A stretch of 19,153 nucleotides of DNA. Origin: Victivallales bacterium (GTDB lineage Bacteria; Verrucomicrobiota; Lentisphaeria; Oligosphaerales; Oligosphaeraceae). Shown one piece after another: positions 1-8,131 of the stretch; position 1 is the first letter of the stretch; every line of letters begins with the position of its first letter. The position numbers were made by a program, and so were the translations under genes. The stretch is from contig JAGCTA010000367.1 of assembly GCA_017963875.1 (NCBI GenBank), positions 1-19,153 on the forward strand, written 5' to 3'. The notes below the pieces were generated by a model, which was not told the DNA's origin, made no database searches, and saw only the letters and a program-made list of their open reading frames with translations.

Positions 1-1
1 A

Positions 2-1069
2 TTAAGTCAAATATTGGCAATACTGCTTGTCGTTGCTGGAATACTTGTGCCAGTAACAATGCTTATTATAAAGATGACAGAGATAAAAAAAGAATATGAG
101 AGAAAAGAGTCAACTGCAACAAAAGAGTTTTATAGTAGCGTTGAAAAATTAACAAATGAATACGATGTGATGGTCATGGATTTAACTCAGCCATATCCAG
201 AGCAGGAAATATGGCAAATAGACACAAACACTAGAAATGATATCGTCAAGGTTAAAGTACTTGGCAATATTGCATGCAAAAATGGTCTTGTTTTGGAGCC
301 ATCTATTAAGAAGATAAACAAAGAATTACCTTTATCTCTTATAACTGATGAAGACATAAGCAAAGCCGAAGAATATATTAATCAAGTAGAAAGAAATATT
401 GATAATTGCAAAGCAAAATTAAGAAAAGTTCTCTATTCGCACGTATTTAGTGTGGTGAAGACAACCAAGCAATTAGAGTCTTCAGATGATAAAAATACAA
501 AGGGACAAACAATAAAAATAAAGAGTAAAATCACGAAGTTATTTAGTGATCAGGGATATGTGATTTCACAACTAAAGGAAGTCCTAGGAATAATAATTAA
601 GGAAATTAAGTCAAATAATGCTCTCAGCCGCAATGAGATTGCTGAATACAATAATTTTCTCATGTGGCTTTCTTATATTAGAACAAACCTAATTAATGAA
701 AATCGAGAAATTGAATATACAAAAAATAAAAATGACAATAGAAAAAAAACAACAAGGACATATTTTGACGATATTCCAAGAAGGGATGTTATTGCATCGA
801 AGATTATTGAAGTTATAGACAATTCCACAATATTCGATTGGGTAATTGATGAATCATTAGAAGATGTACAGAAAATACTTAATGAACTTAAGAGGTTGAG
901 AGAGGAAAAAGATAGATTCCTCAAAGAAAATTGGAAAGTTTTTTGGAAGGCTCTTGGGATTAGTGTATTAAGTTCAATTGTTTTGGCTTTCATTCTCTTG
1001 ATAGTTTCTGATATCATAATGGCACATTTGGATTTGGCTGATAATAGTTGGAAAATTCTTGAGAAATAA
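2..1069 (+). CDS. Hypothetical two-helix membrane protein, 5' end cut by window edge
   Basis: I do not recognise the family. The frame is open from the second base of the window, and the first possible start inside it (TTG at 14) has no Shine-Dalgarno sequence, so the gene probably begins upstream. A hydrophobic segment (AILLVVAGILVPVTMLII) lies at the very N-terminus and a second one (ISVLSSIVLAFILLIVSDII) near the C-terminus. Between them are about 290 mostly charged, Lys/Glu-rich residues that look helical and partly coiled coil, for example the stretch ending LNELKRLREEKDRFLKENWK. This suggests two membrane anchors joined by a large soluble helical domain. The C-terminal tail is only about 20 residues. 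The gene is strongly AT-rich and lies 57 bases upstream of a lipoprotein gene on the same strand, so the two may be co-transcribed. No catalytic motif was seen. Confidence 0.7.
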   Translation, partial: LSQILAILLVVAGILVPVTMLIIKMTEIKKEYERKESTATKEFYSSVEKLTNEYDVMVMDLTQPYPEQEIWQIDTNTRNDIVKVKVLGNIACKNGLVLEPSIKKINKELPLSLITDEDISKAEEYINQVERNIDNCKAKLRKVLYSHVFSVVKTTKQLESSDDKNTKGQTIKIKSKITKLFSDQGYVISQLKEVLGIIIKEIKSNNALSRNEIAEYNNFLMWLSYIRTNLINENREIEYTKNKNDNRKKTTRTYFDDIPRRDVIASKIIEVIDNSTIFDWVIDESLEDVQKILNELKRLREEKDRFLKENWKVFWKALGISVLSSIVLAFILLIVSDIIMAHLDLADNSWKILEK

Positions 1070-1126
1070 TCGAATATCTTGAATCATGGAAATAATAGTT
1101 GACAAGCAGATAAAAAGGAGCCTACA

Positions 1127-3325
1127 GTGAATTATTTTTTTAATATTCTATTGTTATCACTCATTCCCATTTTGTTAACAGGTTGTAAACCAGGAAAAAA
1201 GACCTTTGAATACTCTGAAAAGAAGATTCGAGAAGGATTGGTGTATCAGGACTGCAGGGACTATGTCGTAGATGACTGTGAATGGAAGTACAGGCTTAAT
1301 TATGGTGCTATTTTTCTATTCATAGATAAAGATAAATCTTTTGCCATTCTTAAAAAAGATGGAACTCTTGAGAACAATCCAAAAGCAGAGGAAATACATG
1401 CAAGTGAGTGTCTATATTTTATAAAGAACTATCAAGGCTCTGGATATTATGCTGATGTGGAATCAATATCCTATGGTGATATCGAAACAAACGAAAGGGG
1501 AGAGTATGTGTGTAAGATCAAAGCCCATTTGAAAGTCAAAAAGTGGAATACAAATTGTGTATCGGCAATAGTAGGTACAGTTGTTCCTCATGATTATGAT
1601 TCATACTCCTTGCAACAGAAAAATGATTACTTATCATCTGCGATTGTAAACTATTCTCCCAAAAGCGAGCAATTCCTTCCTCTGCTAATCACTTCTGTCT
1701 TTGCTGGGGAAGCAAATTCTCCTGATTATTCAAAGAAACTGAACCCATTTCAAAGTGAAATGAACAAATGGGATTATGAGACAGAATCTCATTCTGTAAT
1801 AACAAATATAGTTTTCGATTCGAAAAACAAACTCTGGATGCTTGAAAAGTCTGTGGATAAACCTAGTTATACTTCTTTATCTCTAAATGAATCAAGAACT
1901 GATATATCTGACATGATTTTCATGGAAGGGGTGTACTGGGTTGGAACAACGGCTCAAGTTCTTGAGGAATTGAAACTTGGTCATACTCTTGTAAAAGAAC
2001 GTTGGCTCAATGAGAAAGAATATGCACTATATAGAAAATACATTGATTACTTGTCCATGGATTATTCTAGAAAAGGTGATCAATATTATGTTTATCAGTT
2101 ACTCAAGCGTGCTATTGAAGAGTATTCTATGGATGTAGATGTAGAGGAAATGCCTGAATTTAAAGAGTGGCTTGAGCAATCCTTTATGTTTTCCAAGAAA
2201 CTATCGGAAAAATTAACTATGGCCAAATTTGAACTGGATAAAAAAACTTTGTATAAAAAATACATGGATTACCTGAACATGGAAGCCACGAAAAGCAATC
2301 CAAAAAAACTTTATCAGTTTTGGACGAATGTGATTGATGAATATGCTAATGATACAGCAGATAAACCTGAAGTTAAAGAATGGCTTGAACAGTCTTATGA
2401 AATTTCTAAGAAATTATCTGATAGACTAACTGAAATAAAAATACTACTGGAAGAATATAAAATGCTTAAGCAAAAAGAACTAGAGAAATATAATTTAATG
2501 AAAAAAAGACAATTCTTTGAAGATATGATTAAAGATGAAATAACTCATCTCAAGGCTGAGTTAAAGAAGAGTTTTACAGAGTATCTAGATGAAAATTTGG
2601 TTTCTCATGCGAGTAAATATCTTGAGCATGTCTTATTGCAGTTGAAGGATATAAAAATTTATGAATTCGATTTCTTATACAATTTGTTAGTAAAAGATGT
2701 TTTCAATCAGAGAGATTTTCTGATTAGAGAAACAAACACAAAATCAACAAATTATGCTGTTCAGCAAAGATGTTATTCTGAATTGTTTTCTTCTATAAAA
2801 AAAGGTTTTCATTTAGTTGGTTCAGGTCAAAGAGTTACGGTCAAAACTATGTACGGCCCTGTATCTGGATATTTATATGATATTTATCCTTATGGTTTAA
2901 GAATTACAAAGGATGTCATAAAGAAAGAAAATATTCGTGCGGAGGATAGAATTCGTTTTTGGGAAACTGATTTAAATAATTACGTTAATTATTTGATAAA
3001 GACAGATCCTCAATATATAAAACAATATTGCAGAATGTTATATTCAGAACTATTAAAGGCTGGTTATTTGCCTTTTTATGGTGAAAATTCATCTGTTTCA
3101 AAAGATATGTTTCTTTCAATGGATTACTGGATATCCCAATCTGAATATGCATCATCCATTAAAAATGCAGAGTACAGGGTGTTTGTTTTGAAATTCAAAG
3201 AATCTCATGGATATCAAAAAGAACTTGAAGAATGGATTCCATCTGATAAACACAAGTCCGAATTATTTGAAAGATCTAATATGTTGTTTGTCCCTTATAC
3301 GTCTCTTCCTAATGATGCTGATTAG
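1127..3325 (+). CDS. Predicted lipoprotein with duplicated helical module
   Basis: The family is not recognised. The start is GTG, supported by AAAAGGAG ending 6 bases upstream (1113-1120). Residues 1-20 form a lipoprotein signal peptide with lipobox LTGC, so Cys20 should be lipidated and the protein membrane-anchored outside the cytoplasm. Residues 21 to about 290 look mixed alpha/beta with no known motif. Residues 300-373 and 374-447 are two copies of one 74-residue helical module; both carry a YxKYxDYL opening and an EWLEQS..xSKKLS ending. A Lys/Glu-rich coiled coil follows (about 440-500). Residues 565-595 (GSGQRVTVKTMYGPVSGYLY and on) resemble a small SH3- or Sm-like beta barrel, but this is only a pattern impression. 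The C-terminal 130 residues are unassigned. It sits between two other envelope-type genes in the AT-rich block; its role is unknown. Confidence 0.8.
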   Translation: MNYFFNILLLSLIPILLTGCKPGKKTFEYSEKKIREGLVYQDCRDYVVDDCEWKYRLNYGAIFLFIDKDKSFAILKKDGTLENNPKAEEIHASECLYFIKNYQGSGYYADVESISYGDIETNERGEYVCKIKAHLKVKKWNTNCVSAIVGTVVPHDYDSYSLQQKNDYLSSAIVNYSPKSEQFLPLLITSVFAGEANSPDYSKKLNPFQSEMNKWDYETESHSVITNIVFDSKNKLWMLEKSVDKPSYTSLSLNESRTDISDMIFMEGVYWVGTTAQVLEELKLGHTLVKERWLNEKEYALYRKYIDYLSMDYSRKGDQYYVYQLLKRAIEEYSMDVDVEEMPEFKEWLEQSFMFSKKLSEKLTMAKFELDKKTLYKKYMDYLNMEATKSNPKKLYQFWTNVIDEYANDTADKPEVKEWLEQSYEISKKLSDRLTEIKILLEEYKMLKQKELEKYNLMKKRQFFEDMIKDEITHLKAELKKSFTEYLDENLVSHASKYLEHVLLQLKDIKIYEFDFLYNLLVKDVFNQRDFLIRETNTKSTNYAVQQRCYSELFSSIKKGFHLVGSGQRVTVKTMYGPVSGYLYDIYPYGLRITKDVIKKENIRAEDRIRFWETDLNNYVNYLIKTDPQYIKQYCRMLYSELLKAGYLPFYGENSSVSKDMFLSMDYWISQSEYASSIKNAEYRVFVLKFKESHGYQKELEEWIPSDKHKSELFERSNMLFVPYTSLPNDAD
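2024..2245 (+). repeat. Internal protein repeat, copy 1 (74 codons)
   Basis: This encodes residues 300-373 of the lipoprotein. It opens ALYRKYIDYLSM and closes EWLEQSFMFSKKLSEKLTMA. It is matched along its length by the next 74 codons, with diverged DNA, so it is an old tandem duplication. Confidence 0.75.
2246..2467 (+). repeat. Internal protein repeat, copy 2 (74 codons)
   Basis: This encodes residues 374-447 of the lipoprotein. It opens TLYKKYMDYLNM and closes EWLEQSYEISKKLSDRLTEI. It is in register with copy 1 with no linker; it may be a TPR-like helical hairpin unit, but no consensus was confirmed. Confidence 0.75.
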
Positions 3326-3512
3326 ATTTTTGAAAATAGAATCGGCCTCACACAATTTAATTGTCATAGGATGGATGGACAAGCGTGATGCTAATCTTTC
3401 AGATGTACCAAATATCAATATTATTCAAGTTGGTTGATTTGTTAACCTTCTTTAAACGTGACTGTTGTTAAGATACTTGGCTGTGTTTTTAGCATATTAA
3501 TTATCCTAATAT

Positions 3513-3516
3513 GGAG
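3513..3516 (+). promoter_or_regulatory. Ribosome binding site deciding the Sel1 gene start
   Basis: GGAG lies 6 bases before the ATG at 3523. It overlaps the earlier in-frame ATG at 3511, which has no site of its own, so translation should begin at 3523. Confidence 0.65.
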
Positions 3517-3522
3517 TTAAAC

Positions 3523-5673
3523 ATGAAAAGAGTTTTGATGATATCCTTCGTTATATTGACAATTGTGGTACAATATTTGTTGGCAGAGAGTTTGGTTGAT
3601 GTTGTCGATCAGGCAGAGACATCTATTAATAGCAGAAATAAGGTAAAAATGGCAAGAGAACTTACTAGCAAAGAGTTGCATAATATATTGGCTGACAGTC
3701 AAAAAACAGATGAGCAGAAGGTTACAGAGATTAAAAAAAAGTTTCTTCAAAAGCAAAATGGACCTATAAGACATATGGAATCTTTGATAAATCCTGAAGA
3801 TGTCGAAATGATAGAACATTATGATGCAATCAAGTCGTATCAAAAAGAGGCAGACAGTGGAAATGCAGTGGCACAGTGTATACTTGGAGTGTGTTTTGAG
3901 AATGGAATAGGGGTGGAGGTGAATCTAGCAGAGGCTGTCAGATGGTATCGCAAGGCTGCGGAAAAGGGATATGCCATGGCACAGCATAAACTTGGTGAAT
4001 GCTATGAATATGGAAAAGGTATTAGAGAAGATACTTATATTGCGATAAAATGGTATAGGAAGGCCAGCGAACAGGGATATTCTGAAGCAACGTTTGATCT
4101 TGGTATTCTATATTATACGGGGACATACGTGAAGAAGGATCATGTTGAAGCCGTCGAATGGTTTCGGAAAGCAGCAGAACAGGGAAATGCAGGGGGGCAG
4201 GCTATGCTAGCCATGTGTTATGCAAAAGGAGATGGCTTAAAGAAAGATCCATTTCAAGCAGTTTATTGGAATCAGAAAGCTGCTGAGCAGGGACATGAGC
4301 CGTCACTGTTTGATCTTGGAATGTATTATAGTTGCGGCTTTGGTGTGAAGCAGAATCATGTCGAAGCCGCCAAATGGTTTCGGAAAGCAGCAGAAAGAGG
4401 GCATGTGGCGGCTCAGTATCGTCTTGGCTTGCAATATAGATGTGGAGTTGGTGTGAAGATGGATCAACTCGAAGCCATCAAATGGTTTCGGAAAGCGGCA
4501 GAGCAAGGGCTAATTTTAGCCCAACTAGACCTTGGGGATGCATATTTTGATGGTTATGGTGTGAAAAGAGATATTTCCGAGGCAATTAGATGGTATAACA
4601 TAATGGACGAGAATGCAAAGCAAGACATGTTTTTCATAATGGATTTAAATGAGTTTCAGGAAGTTGTGATTAAATGGCTTAAACTGGTTGCTGAACAAGG
4701 AAATGTTGAGGCACAGTATTTGCTTGGAGGGTACTATATAAACGGTTACTGTGTAGAGAAGAATAATGAAGAAGGAGTCAAATGGTATCACAAGGCTGCC
4801 GATCAGGGGCATGCATTGTCACAATTTTATCTTGGCTTGCAATATAGATGTGGAGTTGGTGTGAAGATGGATCAACTCGAAGCCATCAAATGGTTTCGCA
4901 AGGCTGCAATGCAAGGGAATGTCAATGCGCAGTACGAACTGGGTATGAGTTATAGTTTGGGAGAAGGCGTGGTGGAGAATCAAGTAGAAGCTGCTAGGTG
5001 GTTTCACGAAGCGGCTGAAAAGGGAGATTCTGATGCGCAGTTTTGTCTTGGAAGATTATATCACCTAGGACAGGGTGTAGAGAAGAATAACGAAGAAGCG
5101 GTTAGATGGTATTACAAAGCCGCTGAACAAGGGGATGCTGATGCGCAGTATTCACTTGGAATTTGCTATGAAAAAGGAGAAGGAGTGGCAAAAAAACAAG
5201 AAGAAGCGGTCAGATGGTATCGTAAGTCAGCCGAAAAGGGAAATCCACATGGTCAGTTTCATCTTGGCATCTGCTATGTTGATGGAACGGGGCTTGAGGA
5301 AAATGTCGCTGAGGCGATTAAATGGTTGGTTAAGGCTGCGGAGCAAGAGTTGCCCGAAGCGCAGTTTTGGCTTGGTTGTTTCTATGAAAATGGCTATGGC
5401 GTTCCAAGAAATCAAATTGAGGCAGTCAAATATTATCAAATGTCTGCAAACCAAGGGTATGCCGCTGCGCAGTACTATCTGGGATTATGCTATGAAAAAG
5501 GCAAAGGAGTGTCAATGAATCAAAAAGAATCTACTAAATGGTATAGAAAAGCCGCTGAACAAGGACATCAGAAAGCACAGGAATCACTAAACAGATCATC
5601 TGATGATAGTTGGATACAGGAAATAGATCAAGAGTTTAAAAATACTTTGAAAAAGAGGAAAAGTTTTTTCTAG
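3523..5673 (+). CDS. Exported Sel1-like repeat protein (15 repeats)
   Basis: Sel1-like repeats are TPR-related alpha-alpha hairpins that form a solenoid for protein-protein contacts. The start at 3523 is chosen from the Shine-Dalgarno position, and it gives a typical signal peptide (MKRVLMISFVILTIVVQYLLA, cut likely after Ala21). After a charged linker, residues 115-682 hold 15 units of the pattern AxAQxxLGxxYxxGxGVxxxxxEAxxWYRKAAEQG. Fourteen are exactly 36 residues. The seventh (about 331-394) is stretched to 64 by an irregular insert that interrupts the superhelix. A half-unit cap (QKAQESL) and a Lys-rich tail end the protein. Units 6 and 9 are nearly identical, with a 69-base exact DNA repeat. 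The product is probably a periplasmic or surface scaffold. Its partner is unknown; the lipoprotein and membrane protein upstream are candidates by position only. Confidence 0.92.
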   Translation: MKRVLMISFVILTIVVQYLLAESLVDVVDQAETSINSRNKVKMARELTSKELHNILADSQKTDEQKVTEIKKKFLQKQNGPIRHMESLINPEDVEMIEHYDAIKSYQKEADSGNAVAQCILGVCFENGIGVEVNLAEAVRWYRKAAEKGYAMAQHKLGECYEYGKGIREDTYIAIKWYRKASEQGYSEATFDLGILYYTGTYVKKDHVEAVEWFRKAAEQGNAGGQAMLAMCYAKGDGLKKDPFQAVYWNQKAAEQGHEPSLFDLGMYYSCGFGVKQNHVEAAKWFRKAAERGHVAAQYRLGLQYRCGVGVKMDQLEAIKWFRKAAEQGLILAQLDLGDAYFDGYGVKRDISEAIRWYNIMDENAKQDMFFIMDLNEFQEVVIKWLKLVAEQGNVEAQYLLGGYYINGYCVEKNNEEGVKWYHKAADQGHALSQFYLGLQYRCGVGVKMDQLEAIKWFRKAAMQGNVNAQYELGMSYSLGEGVVENQVEAARWFHEAAEKGDSDAQFCLGRLYHLGQGVEKNNEEAVRWYYKAAEQGDADAQYSLGICYEKGEGVAKKQEEAVRWYRKSAEKGNPHGQFHLGICYVDGTGLEENVAEAIKWLVKAAEQELPEAQFWLGCFYENGYGVPRNQIEAVKYYQMSANQGYAAAQYYLGLCYEKGKGVSMNQKESTKWYRKAAEQGHQKAQESLNRSSDDSWIQEIDQEFKNTLKKRKSFF
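4422..4490 (+). repeat. 69-base exact direct repeat, copy 1 (Sel1 unit 6)
   Basis: Bases 4422-4490 match 4830-4898 without a mismatch by eye, while the other Sel1 units differ at many positions. The offset is 408 bases, a whole number of codons, so the frame and repeat register are kept. Confidence 0.85.
4830..4898 (+). repeat. 69-base exact direct repeat, copy 2 (Sel1 unit 9)
   Basis: This is the partner of 4422-4490. Both copies encode LGLQYRCGVGVKMDQLEAIK followed by WF. The identity at silent sites points to recent gene conversion or unequal exchange within the gene. Confidence 0.85.
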
Positions 5674-5746
5674 TGTTCAAAACGAAATGACATAAATCTC
5701 GTTCGCCTTCCCAATGGATAATGAAAGTGAATTATGCCAATTCGGC

Positions 5747-6478
5747 TTATTTTTCAATGACAAACAGTGCCTGTTCACCCATGATGTTCTGGTCGCTGTC
5801 CCGAGTGAAGGGGACGACATTTCCTTCGACGAGGACCCATGCGTTCAGAATATGAATTTTCGTTTCGTCAACCCAGTCAAGAAAGTCGGTTATGGAGCAC
5901 AAATGGATGTTGGGCGTGTTGTACCATTTGTATGGAAGGGACTTGGTGACAGGCATTCTACCACCAAGACTGAATGTAAAACGGACGCTCCAATGGGCGA
6001 AATTTGGAAAAGACACAATGGAGTGCTTTGAGATTCGAAGCATTTCATCAAGCACTTGCATGGGACTGCGCAACGTCTGGATCGTATTTTCCAGCACTGC
6101 CCAGTCATAACTGTTGTCGGGAAGCAAGCGCATGACTTCGGAGAGGTCGCCGTGACAGACGGGGACACCGCGTTCTATGCAATGGTTGACTTTGACTTCG
6201 TCGGTTTCAATGCCCTGGATCCAGCAGTTGTTTTTCTGCGAGAGCATATATAGCAGTTCGCCGTCGCCGCAGCCGAGGTCGATGACCGACTGGCCAGGTC
6301 GAATGAGGTTCTGGACAATGGTGTCATGCCATCGGGCAACACCTTTTTCAGGCAAATCCGCCTGAAGGTGCAAGGCGCATTCTTTCAGCGACTCAAATGT
6401 GCAGTCATTTCCGTTGACACCGAAATGCTCGAGTGTCTTCAAGTATGATTCTTTGTGTTTTCCAGTAAATTCAACCAT
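5747..6478 (-). CDS. metW: Methionine biosynthesis protein MetW
   Basis: MetW is a small class I SAM-dependent methyltransferase-fold protein that usually accompanies MetX and is needed for full homoserine acyltransferase function in several bacteria; its own chemistry is not settled. The 243-residue product has the SAM-binding motif VIDLGCGDGE at residues 65-74 and the family stretches ENTIQTLRSP, SFPNFAHWSVR and YKWYNTPNIHLCSITDFLDW. It lacks any signal peptide, so it should be cytoplasmic. It has about 45 residues before the core domain, somewhat more than typical MetW. The start is supported by GGAGGAG just upstream. It follows metX on the same strand with an 18-base gap, so the two form an operon. 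It converges with the Sel1 gene, separated by 73 bases in which I see no convincing terminator. Confidence 0.93.
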   Translation of the reverse strand: MVEFTGKHKESYLKTLEHFGVNGNDCTFESLKECALHLQADLPEKGVARWHDTIVQNLIRPGQSVIDLGCGDGELLYMLSQKNNCWIQGIETDEVKVNHCIERGVPVCHGDLSEVMRLLPDNSYDWAVLENTIQTLRSPMQVLDEMLRISKHSIVSFPNFAHWSVRFTFSLGGRMPVTKSLPYKWYNTPNIHLCSITDFLDWVDETKIHILNAWVLVEGNVVPFTRDSDQNIMGEQALFVIEK

Positions 6479-6496
6479 TTGTCTCCTCCCTTGATC

Positions 6497-7846
6497 TCAG
6501 TCTTGTTTTCTCCAACACTTTGGCGCTTCAGTATTCAGGAAGGCATTAAGAAGCCGCTGGACCTTGGCCTCTTCGACAAGGAAGGCATCATGGCCGTAAT
6601 TGCTTTGGACATCAACGGAGGTGACTGGATGGTGGTCCTGCATCAGAGCCATGACGATGTCGTGGCTTTCTGAACTGGGATAAAGCCAGTCCGAAGTGAA
6701 TGAGCCAATCATCATGTCAGCCTTGATACGGGAACAGGCACGGACAAGGTCGCCACCACCCCATTTTGCGGCGGCGTCGTAACTGTCCATGGCGTTTGCG
6801 ATCGTCAAGTAACTATTGGCGTCGAATCGATTGACAAAACTCTGTCCCTGGTGTTGCAGATAGCCATGGACGGCAAATTCCTCGCTGTCCTCATTGGCGT
6901 TTGCATTTGATTGGCGCAGTTTGACGGACTGGAGGCGTCTGCCGAATTTCGTGTCCATGCCAGTCGCTGAGAGATAGGTGATATGTGCGAGCATTCGTGC
7001 GGCTGTCAGGCTGGTCAAGTCGCGTTTCTTGATATCATAATAACTCAGGTCTGGACCCTGCGCAGACGCGGTGAGGGGATTTGGGACGCGGACGTCACCG
7101 TAAATGTCACCATTGTGGAAATTCGGGTCGGATAGGATTGTATAGCAGGCCACATGGTTGAAACCGAGTCCCTGCGCGGGCAGTTTCGCTCCTGAAGCGA
7201 GCATGACGCATTTTCCGATGCGCTCGGGAGTCGCCAGCGCCCATTCAAGTGCCTGCTGTCCTCCGAGGGAGCCGCCGACAACGGCGTACAGTTTGTCGAT
7301 GCCGAGGAAATCGACGAGTTCCCTTTCGCATCTCACCCAGTCTCCAACGGTTACAGGGGGGAATTTCTGTCCATACGGGCGGTTGTTGTCGTTTGGATTT
7401 GGCGATGCGGGTCCAGTTGTGCCATAGCAACTGCCAAGGACGTTGGAGCAGATGATGAAAAATCGGTTGGTGTCAAAAGGCAGTCCAGGACCGACAAGTG
7501 CGTCCCACCATCCAGGCACATTCAACCTCCATGGACGATAGGCTTCAGAGGCAGTGCTGTCCCAGCCAGCGACATGGGCGTCACCAGAAAGCGCATGGGT
7601 TATCAGGATGGCGTTTGATTTGTCAGCATTGAGTTGTCCGTATGTCTCATACTCAACGATGACATCTGGAAGAAACTGGCCGCATTCCAGTGGAAGGGGA
7701 CCGTTTGCCTGGCTGAGGAAAAATGCCTTTGGCACAGTCCAGCCCACGGAGGCGTCGTCGGTAGGGAGTTTGTATTCCCTTTTCTTGATGTGGCTTCTAT
7801 CGCGGTTTTCAATCGAATTAGAAGATGAATGAGTGTCGAAGTTCAT
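6497..7846 (-). CDS. metX: Homoserine O-acyltransferase (MetX family)
   Basis: This alpha/beta-hydrolase-fold enzyme acylates L-homoserine with acetyl-CoA (or succinyl-CoA in some MetX proteins), the first committed step of methionine synthesis. The nucleophile elbow GGSLGG places the catalytic serine at Ser193. Asp386 (in SFTSDWLYP) and His419 (in YGHDAF) complete the triad. Other family blocks are YETYGQLN, ALSGDAHVAG and SNVLGSCYGTTGP. At 449 residues it is longer than the usual 360-380. The excess is an N-terminal tail of about 35 polar residues and a longer lid region around residues 290-350 (Asn/Glu-rich). AGGAG lies only 2 bases before the ATG, so a slightly later start is possible. 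Acetyl versus succinyl specificity cannot be told by eye. The gene is divergent from the sugar cluster. Confidence 0.94.
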   Translation of the reverse strand: MNFDTHSSSNSIENRDRSHIKKREYKLPTDDASVGWTVPKAFFLSQANGPLPLECGQFLPDVIVEYETYGQLNADKSNAILITHALSGDAHVAGWDSTASEAYRPWRLNVPGWWDALVGPGLPFDTNRFFIICSNVLGSCYGTTGPASPNPNDNNRPYGQKFPPVTVGDWVRCERELVDFLGIDKLYAVVGGSLGGQQALEWALATPERIGKCVMLASGAKLPAQGLGFNHVACYTILSDPNFHNGDIYGDVRVPNPLTASAQGPDLSYYDIKKRDLTSLTAARMLAHITYLSATGMDTKFGRRLQSVKLRQSNANANEDSEEFAVHGYLQHQGQSFVNRFDANSYLTIANAMDSYDAAAKWGGGDLVRACSRIKADMMIGSFTSDWLYPSSESHDIVMALMQDHHPVTSVDVQSNYGHDAFLVEEAKVQRLLNAFLNTEAPKCWRKQD

Positions 7847-7881
7847 TACTCCTATGATGTCGTCTATGTATTTTCAATGGC

Positions 7882-7907
7882 AAAAAGCCCATGATTTCAG
7901 CCATGGG
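7882..7907 (-). terminator. Hairpin with U-run in metX leader, possible attenuator
   Basis: Read on the - strand, CCCATG and CATGGG form a 6-base-pair stem (7888-7893 with 7902-7907) around an 8-base loop. It is followed one base later by five T (7886-7882). This has the shape of a short intrinsic terminator and ends 35 bases before the metX start codon. No gene upstream on that strand would need a terminator here, so attenuation or a protein-binding palindrome are the likelier roles. The stem is short, so confidence is limited. Confidence 0.4.
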
Positions 7908-8058
7908 GTAAAACATTAATATAGCACTGGTTAACAAAAAGAAAAGTCGAGCAGGAGATTTTGCAGGACCATCGAAGCATTTTCAGGAATCAACCAATCC
8001 CTAGGAGTCTGCCACAGAAGTGTTTTTCTTTAAAAATAATGTTGCTCGATAATATCAT

Positions 8059-8086
8059 TTGCATTTATTGTTCTGCTTTATATATT
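8059..8086 (+). promoter_or_regulatory. Candidate sigma70-type promoter for the sugar cluster
   Basis: TTGCAT (8059-8064) and TATATT (8081-8086) are separated by 16 bases, in an AT-rich stretch about 50 bases before the first gene of the cluster. The -10 element matches the consensus at 5 of 6 positions, the -35 at 3 of 6. Confidence 0.4.
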
Positions 8087-8090
8087 AAAC

Positions 8091-8100
8091 CAAACGGTTG
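8091..8100 (+). promoter_or_regulatory. Candidate LacI-family operator core
   Basis: CAAACGGTTG fits the palindromic AANCGNTT core, with a matching C..G flank, that is common to LacI/GalR-family operators. It lies just after the candidate -10 element, where a bound repressor would block initiation. No regulator gene is in the window. The match is short and could be chance. Confidence 0.35.
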
Positions 8101-8127
8101 TTTTTTATTTGTGATATTAGAATAAGC

Positions 8128-8131
8128 GGAG
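8128..8131 (+). promoter_or_regulatory. Ribosome binding site deciding the SDR gene start
   Basis: GGAG is 7 bases before the ATG at 8139. The in-frame GTG at 8133 and TTG at 8136 are too close to it to be used well. Confidence 0.6.

Noticed and set aside
1099..1104. TTGACA as a -35 element for the lipoprotein gene
   Set aside because: A -10 element at normal spacing would overlap the start codon, and no suitable sequence is there.
3207..3437. A 76-codon + strand frame overlapping the lipoprotein's 3' end
   Set aside because: About half lies inside the lipoprotein gene in another frame, no ribosome binding site precedes it, and the product has no recognisable feature. A frameshifted C-terminus of the lipoprotein is possible but has no support.
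5674..5746. Bidirectional terminator between the Sel1 gene and metW
   Set aside because: GCCAATTCGGC followed by a T-rich stretch has only three sound base pairs and too small a loop.
5714..7832. Several + strand open frames of 60-105 codons across metW and metX
   Set aside because: They are antisense to two well-supported genes with clear catalytic motifs and lack ribosome binding sites.
7847..8100. SAM riboswitch upstream of metX
   Set aside because: The leader is short and I could not find the S-box core or a convincing SAM-II pseudoknot. A covariance-model scan would settle it.
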